A stretch of 6,584 nucleotides of DNA from Alphaproteobacteria bacterium UBA1303 (GTDB lineage: Bacteria; Pseudomonadota; Alphaproteobacteria; Micropepsales; Micropepsaceae): the NCBI GenBank assembly GCA_002307315.1, contig DBTZ01000056.1, positions 1-6,584 of the forward strand, in the 5' to 3' direction. Numbering within the stretch: position 1 is the first letter of the stretch; each line of letters opens with the position of its first letter. The notes beneath the pieces are model-generated. The model was not told where the DNA came from and searched no databases. It saw only the letters and a list, made by a program, of their open reading frames with translations. This document shows, piece by piece, positions 1-5,224 of the stretch. Both the position numbers and the translations under genes were made by a program.

Positions 1-311
1 TCGCCGGCGATCTTGTACATGTTGGGGATCATCAAAAGGAGACCCTGCGAGGCGGTGAAGGTGGTGGCCAAGGCGCCGGCCTGCAACGCGCCGTGTACCG
101 CGCCGGCGGCGCCGCCTTCCGACTGCATCTCCGCCACGCCGAGGATTTCTCCCCACAGGTTCTTGCGCCCCTCCGACATCCACTGATCGGCCAGCTCGCC
201 CATCGTCGAGGACGGCGTGATCGGATAGATCACCGCCAATTCGTTCATCCGATAGGCGACCGAAGCGCAAGCTTCGTTGCCGTCGACCGTTATCATCTGT
301 TGCTTCGCCAT
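1..311 (-). CDS. nifJ: NifJ, pyruvate:flavodoxin/ferredoxin oxidoreductase (3' part outside window)
   Basis: The first 103 residues of a large pyruvate oxidoreductase (about 1,170-1,200 residues in full), which oxidatively decarboxylates pyruvate with CoA to acetyl-CoA and reduces flavodoxin or ferredoxin, in nif settings feeding electrons to nitrogenase. The reading frame begins at ATG 311 and runs off the window at base 1. Visible are MITVDGNEACASVAYRMNE, the pyruvate-site motif YPITPSSTMGELAD (Thr32 equivalent to the substrate-binding Thr of known PFORs), VAEMQSEGGAAGAVHGAL with Glu65 expected to contact thiamine diphosphate, and TTFTASQGLLLMIPNMYKIAGE. All belong to domain I; the thiamine and Fe-S cluster domains lie outside the window. 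A GGGGA sequence precedes the start by about eight bases. It follows nifW after 17 bases and so is probably the next cistron of the same operon. Confidence 0.94.
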   Translation of the reverse strand, partial: MAKQQMITVDGNEACASVAYRMNELAVIYPITPSSTMGELADQWMSEGRKNLWGEILGVAEMQSEGGAAGAVHGALQAGALATTFTASQGLLLMIPNMYKIAG

Positions 312-328
312 ATGGCCGTTCCCCTGTT

Positions 329-652
329 CTATTCGCGTTCGCTCCGGCGCAGCGACGAAAGGGCGACGAAGCCGCCCTGCCCGCGCCGGAATACCGGAAA
401 GACTTTCTCGTCCTGCGCCGACGAGGACACAAAGTCCTGGTAGGCTCGGGTCAGCCATTTCCGATACAATGTTCGTTTGGTTCCGTCGTCCTGGGCGTCG
501 AAGCCGTCCTCGCGCGCCAAATACTGGTTGAAGCGCTTGAGAATATGCAGCCGGTTTACCGCCACCACATGCGGATCGACGGCAATACCGAAATAGCTCA
601 GAAAATCCTCGGCGCTGGAAAGTTGCGCCAGATCGCCGGACAGATCGCTCAT
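329..652 (-). CDS. nifW: NifW, nitrogenase stabilising/protective protein
   Basis: NifW is a small cytoplasmic protein that associates with the MoFe protein and is thought to help protect or mature it, notably against oxygen; the exact mechanism is not settled. The product is 107 residues, the usual size. Family features are the N-terminus MSDLSGDLAQLSSAEDFLSYFGI (1-23), DPHVVAVNRLHILKRFNQYL (about 26-45) and YRKWLTRAYQDFVSSSAQDEKVFPVF. ATG 652 begins at the family N-terminus and forms an ATGA overlap with the nifV stop, so I prefer it to the longer frame from 682. The gene ends with TAG 17 bases before nifJ. No signal peptide or membrane segment. Confidence 0.94.
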   Translation of the reverse strand: MSDLSGDLAQLSSAEDFLSYFGIAVDPHVVAVNRLHILKRFNQYLAREDGFDAQDDGTKRTLYRKWLTRAYQDFVSSSAQDEKVFPVFRRGQGGFVALSSLRRSERE

Positions 653-1800
653 TGGCGCATCGCCTCGTGCCGTTGCGGCCACTTGTTCATATCCCGGTAA
701 AACCGGATCAGATCGCCGTCGTCAAGCGGACGCTTGGCCTCATCGGCAAAACGGCGCACCCGGACCAGGATCGCCTTGGCCAGATGCTCGTCCGCCGCCA
801 AGCCCAACCGGCGGCAGGCGTCGAGAATGGCCGCCGTACCGGAATGCTTGCCGATCACCAGCCGATGCTCGCGCCCCAACTCGTGCGGATCGAGGCTCTG
901 ATAATTCCGCGTGTCGCGCAACAGGCCATGCACATGAATGCCGGATTCGTGGGTGAAAATGTTGTCGCCGACGATGCTTTTGCCCGCCGGCACCGGCCGC
1001 ATCGAGGCTTCGGCCACCAAATGCGAAACCGCCGCCAGAAGACGCGGGATCACCCCGGTGTCGCGACGATAAAGATGATGCAGCGCCATCACCACCTCTT
1101 CCAGCGGCGCGTTGCCGGCCCGTTCGCCCAGACCGTTGACCGTAGTGTTGACGTGGCTGGCCCCGCCGATCACCGCCGCCAGCGAATTGGCATTGGCAAG
1201 CCCGAGATCGTCGTGGGCGTGGATTTCCAATTCGCACGACAGCGTAGCACGTAATTTTCGGAATATTTCCACAGTAGAAAAGGGGTCAAGAATGCCGAGG
1301 GTATCGGCGAAGCGGAAGCGCCGCGCACCGGCGTCTTGCGCCGTCTTGGCCGCCGCGATCAGAAATTCGAGATCGGCGCGCGAGGAATCCTCGCCGCCCA
1401 CCGCCACCTCCAGGCCATAGGAACGCGCAAGACGGACCATGCGGTCGATCTCGGCCAGCGCCCAAGCACGATCGCGTCCTAGCTTCTTCGCCAACTGCTG
1501 ATCCGACAGCGGAATCGACAGATTGACCATGCCGACGCCGCATTCCCGCGCCGCGTTCAAATCGTCCTCGCGCATCCGGCACCAGGTAATGACGCGCGCC
1601 TTGAGGCCCATCGCCACCACCGCACGAATGTCGTCCACCTCGTCCGGCCCCATAACGGGAATGCCGACTTCCATCTCGGCCACCCCCGCATCGCCGAGTG
1701 CGCGGGCGATGGCCAACTTCTCCGAGCGGCGGAAGGCCACGCCTGCCGCCTGCTCGCCGTCGCGCAAAGTGGTGTCGTTGATGACAACGGCAGCGGTCAT
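649..1800 (-). CDS. nifV: NifV, homocitrate synthase
   Basis: NifV condenses acetyl-CoA with 2-oxoglutarate to (R)-homocitrate, the organic ligand of the molybdenum in FeMo-co. The product is 383 residues, standard length. The TIM-barrel catalytic domain shows INDTTLRDGEQAAGVAF (catalytic Arg13, metal-binding Asp14), EMEVGIPVMG, the VAVGGEDSSRADLEF segment, RFADTLGILDP and EIHAHDDLGLANANS with metal-binding His194 and His196, then NTTVNGLGERAGNAPLEEV. The C-terminal part has HESGIHVHGLLRD and IGKHSG. These separate it from citrate synthases and place it in the isopropylmalate/homocitrate synthase family; the nif context and DTTLRDGEQAAGVAF fit NifV rather than LeuA. ATG 1800 overlaps the nifU stop in an ATGA junction and has AAGG nearby; the frame is open to 1932, but that extension is antisense-like arginine-rich sequence overlapping nifU. 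Its TGA shares an ATGA with the nifW start. Confidence 0.96.
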   Translation of the reverse strand: MTAAVVINDTTLRDGEQAAGVAFRRSEKLAIARALGDAGVAEMEVGIPVMGPDEVDDIRAVVAMGLKARVITWCRMREDDLNAARECGVGMVNLSIPLSDQQLAKKLGRDRAWALAEIDRMVRLARSYGLEVAVGGEDSSRADLEFLIAAAKTAQDAGARRFRFADTLGILDPFSTVEIFRKLRATLSCELEIHAHDDLGLANANSLAAVIGGASHVNTTVNGLGERAGNAPLEEVVMALHHLYRRDTGVIPRLLAAVSHLVAEASMRPVPAGKSIVGDNIFTHESGIHVHGLLRDTRNYQSLDPHELGREHRLVIGKHSGTAAILDACRRLGLAADEHLAKAILVRVRRFADEAKRPLDDGDLIRFYRDMNKWPQRHEAMRQ

Positions 1801-2138
1801 GACGCCGCCTTGAGGCGAAAACCGGCCGGCAGCGCCGAACGCGGCACCACACGAAGCATGCGTCCGGTCATGTCGATCAGCTTTTTGCGCACCCCCGCCA
1901 GCGTCACCGACGACAGCACGCAATCGACGCACATGCCCTTAAGCTCGACGACGACCATATCGCCCTCGATGCCGATCAGCTCGATGTCGCCGCCGTCGCG
2001 TTTCAAATGCGGCCGCAATTCCGCGATCGCCGCCTCGACCAGCTCCATCGTGCTTTTCGCGTCGTTGGCGGGCGGGGGAAGCGCCACGGCATCGACGAGT
2101 GTCACGCCGTCCGTTGCGTTCGACATCTCGTTCAACAT
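1797..2138 (-). CDS. nifU: NifU C-terminal-domain protein (Nfu-type, short NifU)
   Basis: A 113-residue protein consisting only of the Nfu domain found at the C-terminus of NifU, able in relatives to hold and donate [4Fe-4S] clusters. The domain begins around residue 30 with MELVEAAIAELRPHLKRDGGDIELIGIEGDMVVVELKGMCVDC and continues SSVTLAGVRKKLIDM; the CVDC pair is the expected cluster-binding CxxC. Full NifU of Azotobacter vinelandii is about 310 residues, with an IscU-like scaffold domain and a central [2Fe-2S] domain; both are absent here. The region before the domain (LNEMSNATDGVTLVDAVALPPPANDAKST) is a low-complexity leader with no motif I recognise. Start 2138 is chosen for its GGGAGG site. 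It overlaps iscA by 7 bases, and its TGA overlaps the nifV ATG in an ATGA junction. The name could equally be 'NifU family protein'; I use nifU because of its place in the nif operon. Confidence 0.88.
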   Translation of the reverse strand: MLNEMSNATDGVTLVDAVALPPPANDAKSTMELVEAAIAELRPHLKRDGGDIELIGIEGDMVVVELKGMCVDCVLSSVTLAGVRKKLIDMTGRMLRVVPRSALPAGFRLKAAS

Positions 2139-2473
2139 GAGCAGCCTCCCGTCTCGGCAGGGGACTTGCCGCAACTGCACCTGCCCAGCGCGTTGGGATT
2201 GTTGAAGACAAAGCCGGCTTCGACCCCGTCGTCCTTGAAATCGATTTCGGCGCCCTCGAGCCAGGACAAGCTTTCGGCATCGACCAGAACCTTGACGCCG
2301 CCCGCATCGATCACTTCGTCGCCTTCCTCGGCGGCGTTTTCCAATCCCATGCGGTATTGGAGCCCCGAGCAGCCGCCGACCGACACCATGACCCGAATGC
2401 CGTAAACATAGTCGCCGGTATCGCGAAGCACGCTCTTCATGGCCTCAACGGCGGACCCGGTCAGTTCCAGCAT
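2132..2473 (-). CDS. iscA: IscA/HesB-type A-type iron-sulfur carrier
   Basis: A-type carrier of the HesB/IscA/SufA family, which accepts and delivers Fe-S clusters or iron; the nif-linked copy serves nitrogenase maturation. The product is 113 residues. The three conserved cysteines are visible: one in SVGGCSGLQYRMGLE (Cys35) and the pair in GRCSCG (Cys99 and Cys101). LSWLEGAEIDFKDD and GFVFNNPNA are further family features, the latter leading straight to the Cys pair. The tail GKSPAETGGCSC adds two more cysteines beyond the canonical set. ATG 2473 has GGAG seven bases upstream and starts at the family N-terminus MLELT-SAVEAMK. It is the first gene after the sigma-54 promoter; its stop overlaps the start of the short nifU by 7 bases. 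Confidence 0.93.
   Translation of the reverse strand: MLELTGSAVEAMKSVLRDTGDYVYGIRVMVSVGGCSGLQYRMGLENAAEEGDEVIDAGGVKVLVDAESLSWLEGAEIDFKDDGVEAGFVFNNPNALGRCSCGKSPAETGGCSC
2145..2150 (-). promoter_or_regulatory. Ribosome binding site of the short nifU
   Basis: GGGAGG on the minus strand within the last codons of iscA (the Gly-Gly codons of the tail), six bases upstream of ATG 2138. It selects 2138 over the in-frame ATG at 2126 and over the longer frame from 2180. Confidence 0.75.
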
Positions 2474-2509
2474 CGCCCAACTCCATCACACCAGTCTCGC
2501 CTATCCCTT

Positions 2510-2525
2510 AGCAATTGCCGCGCCA
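2510..2525 (-). promoter_or_regulatory. Sigma-54 (RpoN) -24/-12 promoter for iscA-nifU-nifV-nifW-nifJ
   Basis: The minus strand reads TGGCGCGGCAATTGCT. Against the sigma-54 consensus TGGCAC-N5-TTGCW only one base differs, and the spacing between the invariant GG and GC is exactly 10 bases. Transcription would start near 2499-2500, giving a leader of about 27 bases before the iscA ATG at 2473, which has GGAG seven bases upstream. The site lies in the only sizeable intergenic gap and points at nif genes, which in proteobacteria are normally driven by RpoN with NifA. Start point and activator are inferred. Confidence 0.85.
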
Positions 2526-2579
2526 ACCACACATAATTGTTTTTATTGGCTTATTATTCAGCCTGGAAATTAACGACAA

Positions 2580-2602
2580 GACAAATTGTGGGGTTTGTCG
2601 CA
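2580..2602. promoter_or_regulatory. Inverted repeat with degenerate NifA-type sites
   Basis: GACAAA at 2580-2585 and TTTGTC at 2594-2599 form a perfect six-base inverted repeat with an eight-base spacer. Overlapping it, 2587-2602 reads TGT-N10-GCA, one base off the NifA upstream activator consensus TGT-N10-ACA; a second one-mismatch copy, TGT-N10-ACG, is at 2596-2611. These lie roughly 90-110 bases upstream of the predicted sigma-54 start, the usual distance for NifA. No perfect consensus copy exists in the gap. The repeat could instead be a weak hairpin after fdxB, but it has no following T-run. Confidence 0.35.
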
Positions 2603-2617
2603 ATACCGACGCGCCCG

Positions 2618-2917
2618 TCAGACCGCGGCAAGTTCCGGCGCCGGACCGTGGGTCTGGCAGCTTTTGGCGCAAACCCGCGCGCAGGCGCCGCAGCCGATGC
2701 AATCGTTAGCGTCGGCGACGGTCATGATGTAGCGCTCGATGTCGCCCTCTTCCTCGCAGATGTCGCCGTCTTCGGTGAGGCCGATCATCTTGAGCACGTT
2801 GCGTCCGCACACTTTGACGCAGCGTCCGCAGCCCAAACAGTTTTCGGGATCGATTTTGAGCAGATACACCGGCGTCCACGGCGTGCCGCCCCGGGTTACG
2901 AAATTACGGTCGGTCAT
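2618..2917 (-). CDS. fdxB: FdxB-type ferredoxin III, nif-specific 2[4Fe-4S]
   Basis: A 99-residue ferredoxin of the nif-specific ferredoxin III (FdxB) type, likely an electron carrier for nitrogenase or for cofactor assembly. The N-terminal signature TRGGTPWTP (8-16) is diagnostic for this family. Two four-cysteine cluster motifs are present: CLGCGRCVKVC (Cys27, 30, 33, 37) and CIGCGACARVC (Cys73, 76, 79, 83), followed by AKSCQTH. Both fourth cysteines lack the proline that usually follows in bacterial ferredoxins (Gly38, Ala84). Extra cysteines are at 54 and 87. The ATG at 2917 has AAGGA eight bases upstream and begins exactly at the family N-terminus; the longer frame to 3103 overlaps the DUF269 gene and is rejected. 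It lies 35 bases after the DUF269 gene and is the last gene before the 144-base intergenic region, so it probably closes the nifENX operon. Confidence 0.95.
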   Translation of the reverse strand: MTDRNFVTRGGTPWTPVYLLKIDPENCLGCGRCVKVCGRNVLKMIGLTEDGDICEEEGDIERYIMTVADANDCIGCGACARVCAKSCQTHGPAPELAAV

Positions 2918-2952
2918 GGTTTGGTTCCTTTCTCGGTAAACGAAAACACGGT

Positions 2953-3411
2953 TCAGGCCCTTGCCGCTTCGGGAAACCGTTCGATCCATTGCAGGGCCTC
3001 GTCGACCAGTGCATCGCCCCGCCGGGCGATGTCCTCGATCGAGGGAAAACCGAACCGATGCACGTCGCGTAAAGTTTTGTTGATCACCACCAATCGACCG
3101 CAAGTCAACACCATGCGGCCGAAACCTTCGTAGGAAAACTGACTGACCGGCGCTGCGATCAATCCGCAGCGCTTTTCAATCTGCAGGGCGACGGCGCTGT
3201 AGAAACGCGCCAAACGGTCGAGGGTATCGGGATCGGGATCGCCGATCATGGGAAGCTCCGCCCGTTTTTCCTTGTCGAGAATGAACGGCTCCAGCAGCTC
3301 AATGTCGCTTTTGCCTTCCCACACGCCGTAGGAATCCTGGGCGCGGACCTGCGCCACCAGTTCGCGCACGAACGGCGGCAAATTTAATTCGTTATCGTTC
3401 GCTTTGGCCAT
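2953..3411 (-). CDS. NifX-associated nitrogen fixation protein (DUF269)
   Basis: This is the small protein of the DUF269 family that almost always sits directly after nifX in diazotrophs; its biochemical role is not settled. The product is 152 residues, the normal size. Family features I recognise are FVRELVAQVRAQDSYGVWEGKSD (about 14-36), ELPMIGDPDPDTL, and the highly conserved stretch YEGFGRMVLTCGRLVVINKTLRDVHRFGFPS, ending ERFPEAARA. The first well-placed start is ATG 3411, eight bases after the nifX stop; the ribosome site there is weak, so translation may depend on coupling to nifX. The open frame continues upstream to 3480, but those 23 residues (arginine-rich, overlapping nifX) look like out-of-frame nifX sequence. 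Soluble, no signal peptide or membrane segment. Confidence 0.92.
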   Translation of the reverse strand: MAKANDNELNLPPFVRELVAQVRAQDSYGVWEGKSDIELLEPFILDKEKRAELPMIGDPDPDTLDRLARFYSAVALQIEKRCGLIAAPVSQFSYEGFGRMVLTCGRLVVINKTLRDVHRFGFPSIEDIARRGDALVDEALQWIERFPEAARA

Positions 3412-3419
3412 CGCGGTCG

Positions 3420-3896
3420 TCAATCGTCGACGAAATCGAGATCGGTTTTGGTGCCGCGCGTCATCAGCTTGCGCAGCCAAGGCGGCGGCGATCCGCGCAA
3501 CATGGCCTGAATGCGGACGATGGTCTCGGAAATCGGTTCCGGCGCGCGCACCTTGACTGGATAAATGTTGGAATTGACCACCCGCGCCGCCGCACCGCCG
3601 CCGATCGCCACCACGAACAACATGGCACAGCCCTTAATCGCCGAGACTTTGGTTTCGATGCGATCTTCGCTTTCCTGGTCGTGGCCGCCGGCTTGGTCGC
3701 TGACGGAGTCGAATTCCAGCGCCTCGACCAGCCGGTGATCGTTCGGACCGACTTCGTAGATCATGATCGCGCGGGCGCTGCCGAAATGGGCGTCGACGTG
3801 GCGCATGTCCTGGGTGGCAAAGGCGATCTTCAGCCCGCCGGGAATTTCGGCGACCGGCTTCGCCTCGTCGGCGTCAACAAGCTGCAAGCGTCGCAT
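3420..3896 (-). CDS. nifX: NifX, FeMo-cofactor intermediate carrier
   Basis: NifX binds NifB-co and the VK-cluster and shuttles or stores them around the NifEN scaffold; it belongs to the dinitrogenase iron-molybdenum cofactor-binding superfamily with NafY and the NifB C-terminal domain. The product is 158 residues, typical for NifX. Visible family features are LKIAFATQDMRHVDAHFGSARAIMIYEV (about 24-51), the KVSAIKGCAMLFVVAIGGGAAARVVNSNIYPVKV core and SPPPWLRKLM near the end. The HFGSA segment and the following alternating strand/helix pattern are characteristic. I chose ATG 3896 because AAGGAG stands six bases upstream; an upstream in-frame ATG at 3915 and a start at 3947 give extra N-terminal residues that do not look like NifX. 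The gene overlaps nifN by 23 bases and is followed after 8 bases by the DUF269 gene, the usual partner. Confidence 0.94.
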   Translation of the reverse strand: MRRLQLVDADEAKPVAEIPGGLKIAFATQDMRHVDAHFGSARAIMIYEVGPNDHRLVEALEFDSVSDQAGGHDQESEDRIETKVSAIKGCAMLFVVAIGGGAAARVVNSNIYPVKVRAPEPISETIVRIQAMLRGSPPPWLRKLMTRGTKTDLDFVDD

Positions 3897-5223
3897 GGGG
3901 ATCTCCTTGTCCATGGCGGGTATGGGTATGACCTTCGTCGGCGGCAATGAACAGATTGGCGATATCGAATATCAGCGCACGGGTGCCGCGATAGCCGACC
4001 GATAGCCGCGCCCCCGCACCCAACCGGTCGGTAATCGGCATGCCGGCGCAATACAGCGGCACGCCCAAACGTTCGGCCACCCGCCTGCCGTGAGTGTTGG
4101 CGATCAACAGATCGCAATCGCCGGCATGCTGCTCGACATCGTCGAGATCGCCGACCAGCACCCGTTCGGCCGCAATGTCGGCCAATGCCGGACTGGTCGT
4201 GGCGGAAACCGCGCACGTCACCCTAGTGCCCATTTCGGACATAAAGCGGCTTAACCCCAGCAGCAAATCGGGATCGGCCGCCGCCGCCACTTTTTTGCCG
4301 CCGAAATAGAAATGCCCGTCGAGCATGGCGTCGATAAGCCGGCTGCGCTGACGGCGGATCGAGGCGGGCGCCGATTTGCCGGAAATCCGCATCAGAACTT
4401 CGACAAAGGTATCGCACGGGCCCAGACCGGTAAGACGGGAAAAAATTTCGGCCGACACGCCGCAACGCCGCTCGAGCAGCCGCGCCGGCTTTTCCATTTG
4501 CCGGCCGATCGCCAAGGTGGCGACCGAGCGGCTCATCCTGCGAATATCGTCGATCGTCGTGCCGCCGGACGTGGTGCCGACCCAGCGGTCCTCGACGTGA
4601 CCGTCGAGCGAGCCGGAAATGTCGGGCAGGATAATCGGGATCAACCCGAACGCCTCGACGATTTCGCGGATTTCTTCAATATCGGCCGGGGTCAGTTGGC
4701 TGCCGGCAAGAATGTTGATCTGCTTGGGATCGCGCAACGGTTCGGGCTCGACCAGTTCGTCGATCATCGCCAAGACCGCCGCGCTCCAGCCGTCCTCGAT
4801 GCCGCCCTGGTAATCGGGGGTCTGCGCGTAGATCAGCGCGGTGCCGTTCAGTTCGGGATGCTTGGCGCGGATCGCTTTTAGATCGCCGCGCACATCCTCG
4901 CCGCGGGTTTCGGTGAGACCGGTGGTGCAAATGCCGACGACCTTGGGATGCGCCCGCCCCGTCACGTTGACGATCGCCTGTTCGAGATTGTCGGCGCCGC
5001 CGAGAATGGTGGTGACCTCGTTCATCGCCGTGGTCTGAAACGGCACCATTTCGCGGAAATGACGCACCAGGAGCACTAGGCCGAAAGCGGTACAGCCTTG
5101 CGCGCCGTGCAGCATCGGCATCGAGCCGTCGATGCCCAAAAACGCCATCGCCCCGCCGAGCGACGGGCTGAGCTTCAAAGGATTGACGGTGCAGGATTTG
5201 CGAGGCGGGGAAGGCGTATCCAT
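3874..5223 (-). CDS. nifN: NifN, FeMo-cofactor scaffold subunit
   Basis: NifN is the beta-like partner of NifE in the FeMo-cofactor assembly complex. The protein is 449 residues, close to the roughly 440-460 usual for the family. Recognisable segments are NPLKLSPSLGGAMAFLG (14-30), SMPMLHGAQGCTAFG with Cys44, VRHFREMVPFQTTAMNEV, GICTTGLTETRGED, TPDYQGGIEDGW, LIPIILPDISGSLDGH and AMLDGHFYFGG. Cys44 matches the NifN ligand of the [4Fe-4S] cluster shared with NifE. I chose the ATG at 5223 because a GGGAGG ribosome site ends six bases before it and the stop of nifE lies one base before it; an in-frame start at 5277 would run deep into nifE. The last 23 bases overlap the start of nifX, so the two are probably translationally coupled. 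The short tail HTHTRHGQGDPHATLAAC is coded by the bases that also hold the nifX ribosome site and start. Confidence 0.96.
   Translation of the reverse strand: MDTPSPPRKSCTVNPLKLSPSLGGAMAFLGIDGSMPMLHGAQGCTAFGLVLLVRHFREMVPFQTTAMNEVTTILGGADNLEQAIVNVTGRAHPKVVGICTTGLTETRGEDVRGDLKAIRAKHPELNGTALIYAQTPDYQGGIEDGWSAAVLAMIDELVEPEPLRDPKQINILAGSQLTPADIEEIREIVEAFGLIPIILPDISGSLDGHVEDRWVGTTSGGTTIDDIRRMSRSVATLAIGRQMEKPARLLERRCGVSAEIFSRLTGLGPCDTFVEVLMRISGKSAPASIRRQRSRLIDAMLDGHFYFGGKKVAAAADPDLLLGLSRFMSEMGTRVTCAVSATTSPALADIAAERVLVGDLDDVEQHAGDCDLLIANTHGRRVAERLGVPLYCAGMPITDRLGAGARLSVGYRGTRALIFDIANLFIAADEGHTHTRHGQGDPHATLAAC
3903..3908 (-). promoter_or_regulatory. Ribosome binding site of nifX
   Basis: AAGGAG on the minus strand, six bases upstream of the ATG at 3896 and wholly inside the nifN coding region. 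It supports 3896 as the nifX start. Confidence 0.78.
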
Positions 5224-5224
5224 C

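Larger units (their letters stand above)
2474..2617. other. Intergenic regulatory region between fdxB and iscA
   Basis: This is the only sizeable non-coding stretch of the window. Its middle is strikingly A+T-rich: 15 of the 50 bases at 2531-2580 are G or C, against clearly G+C-rich genes on both sides. It contains an inverted repeat with NifA-site-like halves near the fdxB end and a sigma-54 promoter match near the iscA end, with the A+T-rich segment between them. That is the layout of enhancer, bendable spacer and promoter seen at nif operons. I saw no exact IHF consensus and no convincing terminator with a T-run for fdxB. Confidence 0.7.

Noticed and set aside
652..1254. A 200-codon open frame on the plus strand, antisense to nifV
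   Set aside because: nifV is unambiguous on the minus strand. The plus-strand translation shows only compositional bias and no family features.
1801..1932. N-terminal extension of NifV back to 1932
   Set aside because: The 44 added residues overlap the short nifU in another frame and do not resemble NifV; the ATG at 1800 begins precisely at the conserved N-terminus.
2548..2563. Possible terminator hairpin after fdxB (GGCT ... AGCC)
   Set aside because: The stem is only four base pairs and the following A-rich minus-strand sequence is not a T-run, so it does not support intrinsic termination.
2540..2580. Possible sigma-70 promoter with TTGTCG and TAATAA-like boxes on the minus strand
   Set aside because: Only about four and three of six consensus bases match, which is expected by chance in an A+T-rich gap; the sigma-54 match is far stronger.
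2508..2702. A 64-codon minus-strand frame covering the fdxB end and the intergenic gap
   Set aside because: It overlaps fdxB out of frame, continues through the A+T-rich gap and covers the sigma-54 promoter; it has no ribosome site or recognisable motif.
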